A stretch of DNA of 64,000 nt from Multifurca ochricompacta. Lineage: Eukaryota; Basidiomycota; Agaricomycetes; Russulales; Russulaceae. The notes under the pieces are model-generated. The model made no database searches. It was not told where the DNA came from and was given only the letters and a program-made list of their open reading frames with translations. Below, piece after piece: positions 24,101 through 35,380 of the stretch (the stretch's first letter is position 1; the number at the start of each line of letters is the position of its first letter). Where the stretch lies: the NCBI GenBank assembly GCA_022496185.1, contig WTXG01000151.1:1-64000 (forward strand), in the 5' to 3' direction. A program made the position numbers and the translations under genes.

Positions 24101-24444
24101 AATATGCGCCTAGTGCCTGGCGAGTGTTGAAGTGTTGAACAGGATTTGCATGGGGGGAAATTGAGAAAAAAAAGAAAAAAAGAAAAGCAAAGGTTAAGGG
24201 GTAAGAGCCGAGTAAGAGCTGAGACTCGACATAGATGATGCATACAGATGACAGGAATGGAAGAGCGCGAAAGGAGAGACCAGGAAAAAAAGATTGTCAT
24301 GGGCGAGGATAAGAGGAATGGAAAGGTACAGAATAAGAGCATGGGGACATCGCGGCGTTGAGGTGTTCGTGTCGGCTAGTCTGGAAAGCGGCATCTGCCC
24401 GAGATCAAGTCGCCTTGTAGCGAGACTCGGTTAGCGCCACCGGA
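21125..24444. other. Gene-free 3.3-kb spacer, homopolymer-rich
   Basis: No gene supported. It contains many poly-A and poly-T runs (for example 21336-21352, 22671-22687, 23045-23059), a C16 run at about 21948-21963, CAC triplets near 22266-22283 and CTC triplets near 22367-22384. It separates two convergent genes; the ends probably include their 3' untranslated regions. Open frames such as 23071-23505 (+) and 23704-24342 (-) are low-complexity. Confidence 0.6.
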
Positions 24445-25883
24445 CTACAAGAGGCCGCATTCCCGCAAATGGATTTGTAGAAGAATATCCGAGATCGCGT
24501 TCAACACGACTAAGGGAACAACATCGTTAAACATACAATCAACTCCGTATAAAAAAAAAACAAAAGTTAATGTGGACGTACATCGAATCTGATTGGTATC
24601 TGTTGCGCACGTGTAATGCGCATATATCTGCTTTGTTGCTGCACTCTGATTGAGACTAACAAAACGTTGGAGAAGATACTCGCAAGCAGAATTGTAGTCA
24701 GCACCACCCGTATAGTCGGGGAAGTAGTCGCCTAGGGGTGAACGGGGAAGCTTCTCGGCGAAGAGGTCAATCTTGTTGAGGAACAAAATCTGACAAGGGA
24801 CCAAATGAAATTATGCCTCCAAATAACGGGGAACGGAATAATGCATACAATAGATGTCTTAACAAACCACCGAGAGTTGCATATTGAGTCAAAGAGAGTG
24901 AGTGCCTCTTGCATGCGGTTCTAAGATGATTTTGAGCGATAGGTGACTTGAAGGGGGTGGGTGGGCAGAGGGGGAGGGACATACCACGCTCTCATCTTCA
25001 TATAACATCTGATCATACTCGCTGAGGGAGACCAAGAATACGAGGGCGGTGACATTCTCAAAACAGTGAATCCACTTTTTCCGTTCACTTCGTTGACCAC
25101 CAACGTCGAAAAGTTTGTACGTAAGCTCGCCAATCTTGAAGGCCGTCTCAGTGATACCCGTCGTCTTAACACGACTACGAAGGATGTCCTGATCGGTCGG
25201 CATATAACGAGGATCGGCCATGCGGTCTATGGCGCCAAAGTAGTAAACTGCCGAGTCATTCAGTTGAAACTCGCGGGAACGGTTGACGGCCTCGCGGACG
25301 CCGGGATCACGCCAGAGTCCCTTGACGGCATCGGAAACGTCCCCGGGAAGGACATCCGACTCTATTTGTGGAGGAAGTGAAAGGATGACCGCACGGCGAG
25401 CATCGTTCTGAGGGGAAAGAGAGATATCCAGTTGGGGCATCGCTTCGAGGATAGCACGCATGGACTGTATGGTGTTGGAGAAGATAATTTCTTTGTACGA
25501 ATCACGTTCTTGCTCGGTGTAACCGCCGTGGTGAATAAGTTTCATCTGCTTGAGCACGGTAGACTAGCGTAACGGGGGAGGGGGGGAAGGGAAAGGAACA
25601 TGTCATTAGAGACGAAGCACAAGGCGGAAAAAAAAAGTCGAACAAGAGAGGATGATTACCTTGCCAGACTCGCCAGCGCCGAGCAACAACATCTTAATCT
25701 CATTCTTTGCCATGACCTTATCCCGTCTGAGCTGATTCTCAATCTCTTCATTGCCTGCAGAAAGAAAAAGAAAGAAAGAGGGCGTAAGTGGGATGGGAAG
25801 ACAAGGGTAAGAAGGATAGAGAGAGGAGGATACACACGGGCTCTCGCCTCTTCATCAACTGCAGATGACTGAACGCAACCCAT
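24445..25883 (-). CDS. GPA1: Heterotrimeric G-protein alpha subunit, fungal group I
   Basis: Signal-coupling GTPase at the plasma membrane downstream of seven-helix receptors. Exons (minus) 25883-25838, 25754-25660, 25563-24985, 24920-24849, 24789-24582 and 24509-24445 give 354 residues, the exact usual length. MGCVQSS carries Gly2 for myristoylation and Cys3 for palmitoylation. GTPase motifs: GAGESGKST (G1), [10 protein letters not shown] (G2), [12 protein letters not shown] (G3), FLNKID (G4) and CATDT (G5). The C-terminus HLRECGLL has the cysteine that is ADP-ribosylated in Gi-type subunits. All splice sites are GT-AG and no frame damage is visible. In basidiomycetes this class acts in pheromone or nutrient cAMP signalling; which one cannot be read here. 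Confidence 0.97.
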
Positions 25884-28727
25884 TTTATGATAACAAGAAA
25901 GAAAATAAGAGTGACAAGCGATGAGCGAGGAGGTGTGTGTGTGATATGAGTAAGTGAGTGAGTGAGTGAGTGAGGGAGGGAAGGGGATGAGAGGAAAATG
26001 GAAAAGGGAAAGAGAGAGAGGAGGGGGGGGGAGGAAGAAACGCTGGGGGGTTACAACCGCTGACCGAAAGAATCGAGTTTGTAGGAGAGCTGAGACCGAG
26101 AAATGAAATTGAAGAATCGATTGAACTCCCACAAAAAAAAAACAAACCTCTCCTCCGCTCCCTCCGAATGAATGAGAGAACAGAACACCAAACATTTCAA
26201 AATATTTCATCTCATTCATACCACACATAGCCATCATAGCCATAGTCATAGCCATAGCCATAATGCAATATCCATCTCCATCTCTCTGTCTGTCATTACC
26301 TGAACACTAGGCACTACTGCCACTAAGTGAACATATACTACTAATCCCAATTCACTGACACCGCTGACACCGACAGACACTGCTGCTGCCACTGCCGTTG
26401 ATGATAATAAAAAAACTCAGGTTCGAGTCTATACCATCACTCTCCATGTTCCCTTGGTTCCTTGATCCCTTGGGCTTGGGGCTCCAGGCTGTTTCATCGG
26501 GTCGAATCCGCGTGCGGGTGTGTAACTTCTCCACTCCACCACTATTTCCGACTCGGCATGTACGTATAACACGTATACTCGTCCGGCATATTTGTAATCA
26601 TATATAATTGTAATCGAGAGTGCGCCAACGGCTGTTTTAGAGCTTTGGAGCCTTAAGAGCGGGCTGGTACACACCGTGCCGCACCGCTAACACCGCTCCG
26701 TTAACCTACCTATAATACCTTATACCGACGGCGGCTTCACTCCCACTCCTGCGAATATACCGGATGCCGGATACCCTCTCGCCATCCCATTGCACGCCAA
26801 GCTTCTGGTTTCTACGGCGGAAGTGGCACCTTCTATTTGTTGTCCCCGTGCTCTCCCTTCTCTTCCCTTCTACTGACTGGAAAGGCAGGGCCTGGGGCCT
26901 GGCATACACGCACGACATCAAATATGTTGCATGGTCGTCACCTCAATACATGTAGTAGCATTAGTTATATGAATGTAATGCCAACTCCCAGCTGGGGCGT
27001 AAACATTTCATGGATCGGCGCAAAGATTGTTGGGTGTATCACGCCTTCCTCATACGCGTTTGGGGGGGGGGGGACATTTTTCTTGGACTTGGTAATTCCA
27101 ATCCATATGCTATGATTGAGAGGTAGAGAGAGAGCAGATGTCCCATCTCCACTTCATCATCCATCATCCATCATCATCAAATAGCAACAACACAGATTTG
27201 GCATGGATACGTACGCCCCCGAAACAGTTCATTAATTCTCATGACGCGCCCGCCCGCGCTCGCTCCCGGCGCCGGTATGTTGTCTTGGGCGTATCGTCCA
27301 AGAAGCGTGATCATGATCAGAGTGGAAAGGAAAGAAGAATCCCATACCCTATTTTTTTTTGGGGACAAATGCACATGGTCTATCAGTGTAAAAAGAAAAA
27401 TCACGAGAAAAAAAGGGGATGAGAGGAATAATGGAAGGGAAAGATGCGGGAAGGAAAGGGGGGGGGGGGTTGATCTGCTGCTGCTGGGAAGGTACGATTT
27501 AAGGTATAATGGCGATAATCGAAAATCGATCTCTCTCTAGGAACAACCCAAGGGGATATTCCATTGGACTCATTACTCCTTTTTCGAATGGAGTGTGGGT
27601 ATGGTAGCGTTAAGTGCAAGTGCGTTGGGGGGGATGGTAGAAGGCACGGTACGCACGGGTGGGTGGTTTGGTTCCGTTCCGCCTGCCACCCATTCGACTA
27701 CCGCTTACTCGGATTCGGATGCGGTTGAACTCATAATGCGCTCATGTCGCTCACTCATCATAGATTAACCGTCCCTGCACCCGCCCCAGCCCCCGCCCCT
27801 CCCGCCTGAGCTCTCTCAACTCCACCCAGAACTTACAGCACAGACTTCTTTTTCTTTTTTTCTAACACACGATATGACAACTCGGGAGAGTAGAGCAGCT
27901 GGATGGCCCCAGCACAGGGTCGGGTTGTAAGGTGAGAGAGAGAGAGAGAGAGAGAGAAGGCTTCTCTTTTTCTAATGAGTAGGTTGAGTTGAGCTAAGAA
28001 GTCATCCATAACATGTAACGCATACGCACAACACATGGGGGCAGAACTAGAAGTAGTAGGATGGTAGGGGAAGAGGGAAACAAACCTTTCCATCCGGGGA
28101 TTCGTAAGTCACATGAGGGAGTAGAAGAAGAGGAAGAAGAGTCGAGTTAGAACTCTATTTTGGGTGAGTAGTAGGGGGAGGGGGGTCTTCGCTGTTCATC
28201 TTGTTTGATAGCATCACAAAAGGCGTGCTTCAAGAACTTTGTTGTTGGGTACGATGGTGGTATCACGTATAGTGTTGAGCCTGACACAAGGTTTGGTCTG
28301 GCGCTGGCAGACTGGCCCACAGCACAGATGACTAATCACAGTCTGTAGTAGTAGCAGTAAGGGGCGGCAAGGACCATTTTTCCTGTCACCTGTCGTCGCC
28401 TGTCGCCGCCTGTCCAAGATTTCCATGGCGGCGTTCATCATCAACAAATCAAAAAACATTCAAAGGAGGGAGGGGAAATGTTTCAATTTGACTGTTTTAA
28501 GAATGTAATTGCTTTCCTTATCATCATAAAAAGAAGAAAAAATCATGTAAGCGAAAACTATTTCTGTATTAAAGATCAAGACATTTGATTGTTGTGCCAC
28601 TGCCGCCCGAAAATTGAAAGCAAGCATCAGCGGCACTGCAATACACTGGGGTGAGGGGGAAACCGAATAGCAAAAAGTGTCTACTTGCTTGACAACAACA
28701 AATAACGGAAAGACCATATCATCATCA
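25884..28727. other. 2.8-kb spacer, no gene seen
   Basis: Upstream of G-alpha and downstream of the Dap1-like gene. It holds GAGT and GAGAGA repeats (about 25950-26030, 27930-27957), a CCATAG minisatellite-like stretch (26231-26261) and short poly-G tracts. Open frames are short and low-complexity. Part is presumably the G-alpha promoter. Confidence 0.6.
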
Positions 28728-29523
28728 TTAATTCGCAACGGCAGCTGGCAGATCGGAGACGCGGCCCACGATATTATACCGTTTCCTATTGAACGAACGA
28801 ACGAATAATAAAACATAAAACTAAATATTTATGCGGGGTGGGGAAGGGGTTGAAGAAACTCACGTGAAGAAGGCATGCCAATCATTGAGCGTCTTGAGAT
28901 CACTCTCCTTGAGTGTGCTCCAATCTGGGACCGCATCCTCAGGTTTGAGACTCGACAAGCCCAAGGCGCGAGAAGCGTCTTTACCCGCGAGTACCGAGTA
29001 AGAACCACCAGGTCCGTACGTGTCACGCTTTCGTGTTACGTCGAATACTGTGCCTATACACCCCACACAAAAGAAATGCCAGTCAGAAACGAGTTGCTAC
29101 AGAATTTTTGATGATGATGGTTTTGGAGTAGAAGAAGGAGAGGGGAGGGGGGGAGAGAGAGCTGGGAAGGGAAGAAAGATGGATGTGGATGATGATTTTG
29201 GCGTTAGATGGACGGACCTTTGATAGCTACATACACCGGCTTTTCCGGGTTACTCCCGTCAAACTCTTTGAGCTGCGCCTGGGTGTACGGGTCATCCTTG
29301 GGCGGAGCTAAATCCGTACGTTCGGGTTGCATCACGATCTTCTTCACGTAGTCGTACTCGTAGTCGTCGCAATATTCGCTCTATCAGCAAAAACGTCGTC
29401 CGTCGAACGATCTTTTAGATCTTCGGATGTAAATGCGAATGCAAAGTGATCGTGCTGTTCGCCGTGGTTCCTTCTTCTCTTCGTTGGGTACGGATTCAAG
29501 CTCCTCCGGATCGTCCGAATCGG
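28728..29523 (-). CDS. Cytochrome b5-like haem/steroid-binding protein (Dap1/MAPR family), 5' part unresolved
   Basis: Dap1/PGRMC1 proteins are ER-anchored haem proteins that support P450 enzymes such as Erg11 in sterol synthesis. Three C-terminal exons (minus) are secure and in phase: 29380-29218 (ending KPVYVAIK), 29053-28864 and 28785-28728. They encode APPKDDPYTQAQLKEFDG, TVFDVTRKRDTYGPGGSYSV with the tyrosines expected near haem in this family, LAGKDASRALG, and the end NIVGRVSDLPAAVAN. A further exon with DSDDPEELESVPNEEKKEP probably starts at 29523, but its junction to the next exon and the N-terminal membrane anchor were not found. The gene should extend upstream towards 30 kb. Confidence 0.8.
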
Positions 29524-30596
29524 CTGTGAGAAATCGTTGAAAGAGGCTGTCACAGCAAGGGGAAAGAAGAGGAATTGAGTCCGTAAAGGACGACGTCACC
29601 GTAGATAGTGGTGAGTGGTAAATAGACATATACACATATATACACACACACGCCCACACACTACCAATCAGCGGTTATCCCCGGTTGGTCCGTCCGTATG
29701 TACGGAGAGCCCGGGGCCACACACAATTCCTGCCCTGCCCTGTGGAACGTTACGTCACACGTCACGTAAGATACCTATACGCTACGCCCGTCATTCATTT
29801 GGGCTGACCTCCGTACACCCTGTCTGTCTCTTCTCGTGTCAATGATAGTAAAAAAGTAAAAGTAAAAAGTAAAAAAAAAAAAGGAGACGACGTCGGCCTC
29901 GGGCATCGACTACTTTCATTATCATCACCAATCATCAATCATCAATCATCCGGCAAACCGACGTACACAGACAAGAGCGGAATAGTCGGTCGGTCGGAGG
30001 AGGGAACAAACTTGTTTTGGAGTGCGGAGTGCGATCACTAAGTTAAAATTAGCTGTGCGGCAATCGCCTCGATAACAAACAATTCAGGTAACTTGTTTAG
30101 ATTCTCCCCCCCCTAAGAAGTGCTCACACTGCATGGATTTATGTTAATAGTCCCTGATAAAAGATTGTGTCAACAACAAAAAAGAAAAACCTCTAGAGAA
30201 CGCACAAGGCGCCAATCGCACGCGACGAATCCATTCAGAGAAAGAAAGAAAAAAGTGGTAAGTATTTGTTAAAATGCCAACATAGAAACAACTCGAACAA
30301 AAAAGAAAAACACGGGTATGATTGGATTGTATGTCGGTATGTAGTAGCAGTTTGTGCGAATATAGGAGAAAAGAAAGAAAGAGCCGCAGTTGAGAGATCA
30401 AACGTCTTTCTTGCTTGGTCCAAAGGGCATGCTTGCATGTATGTCATCTCCATTTTCTTTCCTCCCCTCCCCTCCCCTCCTTTTTTTTTTCTTCTTCTTT
30501 TATCGCATTTATAACAAGTCCCATGTTACCTCGCTTGCGAGCCTGAGTGGGAAACAAAAGTAATGGGAGAGAGAGAGGGAAAGAGAGAAGAAAAGA
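29524..30596. other. Spacer; probably contains missing 5' exon of the Dap1-like gene
   Basis: No complete gene seen. A conserved b5-like protein must start somewhere here on the minus strand, but no membrane-anchor exon could be joined in frame. It contains A/T runs near 29860-29880 and a CCTCC run near 30464-30480. Confidence 0.45.
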
Positions 30597-32222
30597 TCAC
30601 CACTTGCCCCACGGAGCGGCCATCTCAGCTTCGGATGGTGAAGTGAACGGCATAACGATTCGAGGCACCGACAGGCGCCTCACCATCTCGTCCTCATCCT
30701 CGTCCTCATCCTCGCGCGCCGTTAGCGGGCGCGCCCATGGTGAGTCTGGGAACCCGTCCGCCGCGGATGGAGGGGGTGGCGCGGGCGGATGTGTAGCGGG
30801 ACGGAGATGCGTTAGCCTGTGCGGGTGTGGTAATGGCATGGGTGATCCCGTGCGCGAAGCCGGAGCCGAATCTTCCAGATGGGGAGGGGGTACATAGAGC
30901 GGTGCGGGCGAGGCAGGCGCGTCGTCCGTGTCCGTGGAGTCTGGAATGACCGTCGTTATCGTTATCGACGTCGGAGACTGCGAGAGCGACTGTGCGGTTG
31001 GTGGTGGTGGGGAAGGAGGGCTCGAGGAATCACGTGGACGTGGTGAGACGATGGCTTCGCGGGTGGAGGATCGGGAGTGTGTGTTTGCAATGGCACCGGC
31101 ACCATTGACATGGGGTGTGTGAGCGCGCTCTGCGCGTATGCGTTCCTCCTCGATGAGACGAAGGGCAGATTTGAGAGCTTCCTTCTCGAGGTGCACTTCC
31201 TTAAGTTCATCTTCTGCCTCTGCGCGCTTGATCCGTTCCACCGCTACCATCTTGTTCGCCTAAAAAAAAAAAAAACCCCCCATCGGTGTGATCAGCCGAA
31301 AAAAAAGAAAAGAAAAGATTGCTATAACAAAATCGGGGATAAGCATCACAGACCTCCTCGAACAACGCCTGACTCAAGCTCTCGAGTTCGCCTTCCAGCT
31401 CTTTCTTCTCGTGCGCGATACTCTCCGACTTGCGTTTCTCGTCCAAGAGCTGAACACGCAGCTCCTCGAGCTCGCCGCTAACCGCCTGTGAGGGTCCAAT
31501 AAGCGAGGGTAACGATGCGGACGTTAGGTGGCCTGCTGAGGGGTGTGACGTGCGCAACAGCCGTGACGCCTGTGGCGGCGAATTTGGCGGTCGCGTTGGC
31601 GTGGATCGCCCACTGCCTGTGAAGCGGAAACGGAAGAAACGAGAGTCATTCTGGGGTGTGGGCGTAGGTGAAGGTACACGACTATCGCGGTCAGAGTTGG
31701 GCGAGTCGAGACCACCGAGCGTGTCGCTCTCGTCGATGCTCGTACGTTGGGATTGTGACGTAGGTAGAGCAGAAGATGGCGTCGGCTGCAAGGAACCTGT
31801 CTCGCGTGACGAACGGCGCCAACCGACGTCCTTGGACAATGAATTATTCTTTAATGCATCCTCCAGCATCTCATTGTTCGCCAGTGAGAGTTTGAGATTC
31901 GATTGGGCGAGGGTAAGTTGCGTCTCCAGATCCGTCGTGGTCTGGTAGGACGATTTGAGCATCCCACACTAATGAATGGTCAGCGCTTCCAGGTATACGA
32001 TAGCAGAGGGGCATCAAAGGAATCCGAATAAGATCTAACCATTTCTTCCACCCTCGCCATCATGCGGTTTAGCGCCTCGCGTAGATCTTCTTCCTGGCCC
32101 TGGCGCTGCACTCTTTTACAGTCACGCAGTTCCTCATCAACGGGACCAAAAAAGTTTGCATGTTTCACGGCATTGAGACTATGCGTGCGTTGGGGGAGCG
32201 GTCTCGAATTGGGGGAAAACAT
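30597..32222 (-). CDS. SEC2: Sec2-type Rab guanine nucleotide exchange factor
   Basis: Sec2/Rabin8 proteins activate the exocytic Rab Sec4/Rab8 on secretory vesicles. Exons (minus) 32222-32040, 31968-31354 and 31259-30597 close in phase to 486 residues. The N-terminal coiled coil (VDEELRDCKRVQRQGQEEDL) is followed by a Ser/Pro-rich linker. Then comes the hallmark Sec2 coiled coil LESLSQALFEE, joined across an intron to ANKMVAVERIKRAEAEDEL, where the GTPase is bound in the family. The C-terminus is Pro/Ser-rich and disordered with an Asp/Glu run. The 31260-31353 intron uses the weak donor GTCTGT. I chose Met 32222; an in-frame Met lies at 32318, but the stretch between contains an ACGCGT box. 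No frame damage. Confidence 0.9.
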
Positions 32223-32277
32223 GGTCGTAGGGAAGAGGATTGCAACGTGAGGCAGTGAAGGCCCAACGTCAACGTAA

Positions 32278-32283
32278 ACGCGT
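32278..32283. promoter_or_regulatory. ACGCGT (MluI cell-cycle box) upstream of Sec2-like gene
   Basis: Perfect ACGCGT 56 nt before the chosen start codon. This is the MBF-binding core in yeasts; a single site may be chance. Confidence 0.3.
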
Positions 32284-32492
32284 TTTTCGCCTGTCCAAAG
32301 CACGTGCACAACCTTCACTTCTGGGGTTATTTATTTTATTTGATAGTGTCTCTGTAGTTAAAATATTTATAGAACGACAACTGTAAGTCTGCGTAGCAAG
32401 CTATACGCTCACGAGTCACTGTCTACCCGACCAATTGTTTGGGCACACCGGCATCACATGTAAATTGTAGGTAGGGTAGGGAGATGAAGCGA

Positions 32493-34276
32493 TCATGTTC
32501 TCCGTCTCACTGTGTCTGCGCCCCGTTTCTCAATCCCAATCTCTGACTGACTGGGTGGCGCCAATACTTTCTCATCTGCGCATCCTCCATCCAATTCGAT
32601 TAATGGCGGTGGCGCTGTTTTGTTCCCGCGTGGGGGGCGCTTCACACGGGAAAAGATACCCACGTTTCTGTCCCTGATGAAATTGATGACAATCATCGGC
32701 CATGAGGGGTGCGAAGGGATTGTGTCATAGAACTCGGGCGCGAGGGCGCGCAGCGCTGGTAGCCGTGTCCACGGCACAGAAGGAAAGTCATGGTGCTCAT
32801 TATGATAACCGACCTGGGATGAAAAATAGGTGTAGTTTCACAGGGGACTGCCGTTGACAGAGAAAACCTCACTCACGTTGTAAGCGAGGATGTTCAGCCA
32901 ACCATAATAAGAATATGTTTCTTGTTGCAAGTTGTCCCACACGTAATGCTCGGCAATGAAATGACCGGCCAGCGGGTGTAAACTACCAGCCCAGAAGCTA
33001 GACATGATGAGATAAATTAACATGCGCATCCCACCCGGGACAAAGGTCACAAGCAAAACATCAAAAGCCAACTGAAAGGCTATGCCGAGGAAGTGCCAGT
33101 AAGTTGGCTTTTGAGAGCGGACGAACCCCGGACGAAGAGCATAAAAGAGGATCTGAAAGGTGCTATGTTGGAATGAAAGTTCAGCTAAGAAGCAACAACG
33201 GAAAGTGACACCAACCAGAAGAACACTTTTCCGAGAACGTTGTTCAAGCATAAAAGTTCCAGTCGAGTGGGGAGATCAACGTCGATCCCGTCTTCTCCGA
33301 GGTATTTGTGGTGCTCTAAATGATACCCCTACCAAACTCAGACGTGAGGATGAAAAAAACAAACCAAATTGGAGTATTTAATTCACTTTGAACGACATAG
33401 CGTATGGGATCCCGATAGGCAAGTTGGCTATGATCGCCAGCACCTTGTTAGCCTTTACACCTTTGAATGCCAAATTATGGGTAATTTCGTGAATTGCGAG
33501 GAATAAATTATGATTAGCGGTGCCACCAATGACATAGGCCACGGCAACATATTCCAAAGAGAGTGGATGAGTATGTCGGAGTAAAAAGGCAATCGTCAAT
33601 TGTAGGATCACGACTGTGAGAATGATATATTTCGTAAGCGGCTCATGGCCCATGAGCTTGGTGACCTGGAAAGACGCTCAGAAGGCACATCTTTGGAAAG
33701 GAGAGAGGAAGGTAGATGAATAGATAGAATGCCGGGTTAAAAAACAATCTGCGTCCAAAAGGCCGGAGAAGCATCCCGTGTTCGCAGCTCAAGCCGAAAA
33801 CACCCATGAGTGACGTCAGTCACACCCAGAATTTCAGTTATGCGTCGTTTTTTGTCAGTCCGGGTTCTTGGATTATGGGCGAAGCACGAAAGAAAAAATG
33901 ATGATTGTGAGGTGGATCGTTTACTCACTTCTGGATGCGCCTTCATGATGGCCACGCGCCTCGAGCGGTGAGGTTCCTCCGTCATTATCCAAAGAAAATC
34001 AGATGGGTCCTGCGGTTTTGAACCGTAAGTAATATTTTGGAGGTTTTGAGGGAGTGGTATCTTTGTGCGCCTGGCTACCCATCCTGGAGGATGCTTGCCT
34101 TCCGAAAGGCTTTCTGCGCCACCGAAAAGGCTGAAGTCTGTTAAACGTGGACTCATAAATATAATAAGAATAAGAAGGTCTGAAGGGCAATATTTACCGA
34201 TTTCCTCTGGGATGTTGGGAGACGGCGCCATATAAAGATCGCTTTGATCAGGCGTTGTGCGTCGTTCGTCGTTCAA
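32493..34276 (-). CDS. Sphingolipid delta-4 desaturase (DES1 family)
   Basis: ER membrane di-iron enzyme that introduces the 4,5-trans double bond into dihydroceramide. Exons (minus) 34276-34198, 34137-33929, 33665-33387, 33328-33216, 33162-32877 and 32813-32493; every phase closes. N-terminal family block [15 protein letters not shown], then [11 protein letters not shown] and two hydrophobic pairs. The three iron-binding histidine boxes are visible: HEITHN, HLEHH and HNEHHDFP. The C-terminus after [12 protein letters not shown] is a variable polar tail. The intron 33666-33928 is 263 nt, unusually long here. The start may be Met 34276 or Met 34231. Divergent to thymidylate synthase. In fungi lacking glucosylceramide this gene is often absent, so its presence suggests glucosylceramide synthesis. 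Confidence 0.94.
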
Positions 34277-34310
34277 GGGCTGCGGGTGGGAGAGTTGATT
34301 ACGTCAGACT

Positions 34311-34323
34311 CGCGTCGACGCGT
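34311..34323. promoter_or_regulatory. Palindrome CGCGTCGACGCG with MluI cell-cycle box in shared promoter
   Basis: A 12-bp perfect palindrome (34311-34322) whose right half forms ACGCGT (34318-34323), located 58 nt before the thymidylate synthase start and upstream of the divergent desaturase. In budding yeast, MCB elements drive G1/S expression of the thymidylate synthase gene CDC21, so conservation of the control is plausible. Confidence 0.55.
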
Positions 34324-34380
34324 CCCAGGCCACGCCGTTGTTCTTGTTAATTTCATTTCTTTCGGGCAAAGCTGCTCACC

Positions 34381-35380
34381 ATGTCTAGTTCATCTGTCCC
34401 TGTTGAACCACACGACGAGCTCCAGTATCTCAACCTTATCCGAAATGTCCTTGATATCGGAGAATCGCGTCCAGATCGTACGGGAACGGGTACCATCTCC
34501 TTGTTCGCACCGCCATCGCTTCGTTTTTCCCTGGCAAACTCTACCCTCCCTCTCCTTACGACTAAAAGAACATTCCTGCGGGGAATAATAGAGGAACTTC
34601 TCTGGTTTGTCAAAGGCCAAACTGACTCAACTTTGCTTTCAAAGAAGGGCGTGAAGATCTGGGATGGGAACGGCTCTAAGGAATTCCTTGAGAAGCGAGG
34701 GTTGGGCCATCGCCGCGCTGGGGATTTGGGGCCTGTTTACGGCTTTCAATGGAGACATTTCGGCGCCGACTATGTAGATGCGGATGCAGACTACTCCGGC
34801 AAGGGTGTCGACCAGTTGCTTGAAGCAATTCGCAAAATAAAAGAGGACCCAACTGACCGTCGTATTATCATGAGCGCATGGAACCCCGCAGGTTTGTTTT
34901 CAATTCATCATTTCATTCTTTCTTCGGGTTGGCTCCACCTCTCTAATGTCATTTATCATACATACAGATATACCACTTATGGCGTTGCCACCCTGCCACG
35001 TGATGTGTCAGTTTTACGTTCACCTGGCCCCAAAGAACAACCCTAGTGCACCGCGACGCTTATCTTGCCTGATGTATCAACGCTCCGCAGATCTGGGACT
35101 TGGAATCCCATTTAACATTGCATCATACGCCTTACTTACACACATGATTGCGCGGGTGACCGACACGGAGCCTTACGAACTAATCATTCAACTCGGCGAT
35201 GCTCACGTTTACCAGGATCACGTCGATGCGCTAAATATACAACTTACCCGTCAACCACGTGCCTTTCCTACCCTTCGCTGGGCACGCGACATAACCGACA
35301 TCGAAGAATTTACGTACGAAGACTTTATTGTAGAAGGATATGATCCACATCCGGCTATCGCAATGAAGATGAGCGTGTAG
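34381..35380 (+). CDS. CDC21: Thymidylate synthase
   Basis: Converts dUMP and methylene-tetrahydrofolate to dTMP, the only de novo route to thymidylate. Two exons, 34381-34891 and 34968-35380, give 307 residues with a 76-nt intron ending CATACAG. Seen: folate and dUMP contacts in [67 protein letters not shown], the catalytic cysteine in [31 protein letters not shown] and [13 protein letters not shown]. The sequence ends [10 protein letters not shown], with the conserved C-terminal region. No frame damage. Shares its upstream region with the desaturase. Confidence 0.97.

Noticed and set aside
23071..24342. Long open frames on both strands
   Set aside because: Composed of A- or T-rich low-complexity codons in a spacer; no motif and no splice partners.
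26400..26440. AGGTTCGAGTCT resembling a tRNA T-loop
   Set aside because: No acceptor stem or anticodon arm could be paired around it.
29860..29960. Hydrophobic minus-strand stretch as the membrane anchor of the Dap1-like protein
   Set aside because: It is a poly-T tract giving Phe/Leu codons and cannot be joined in phase to the next exon.
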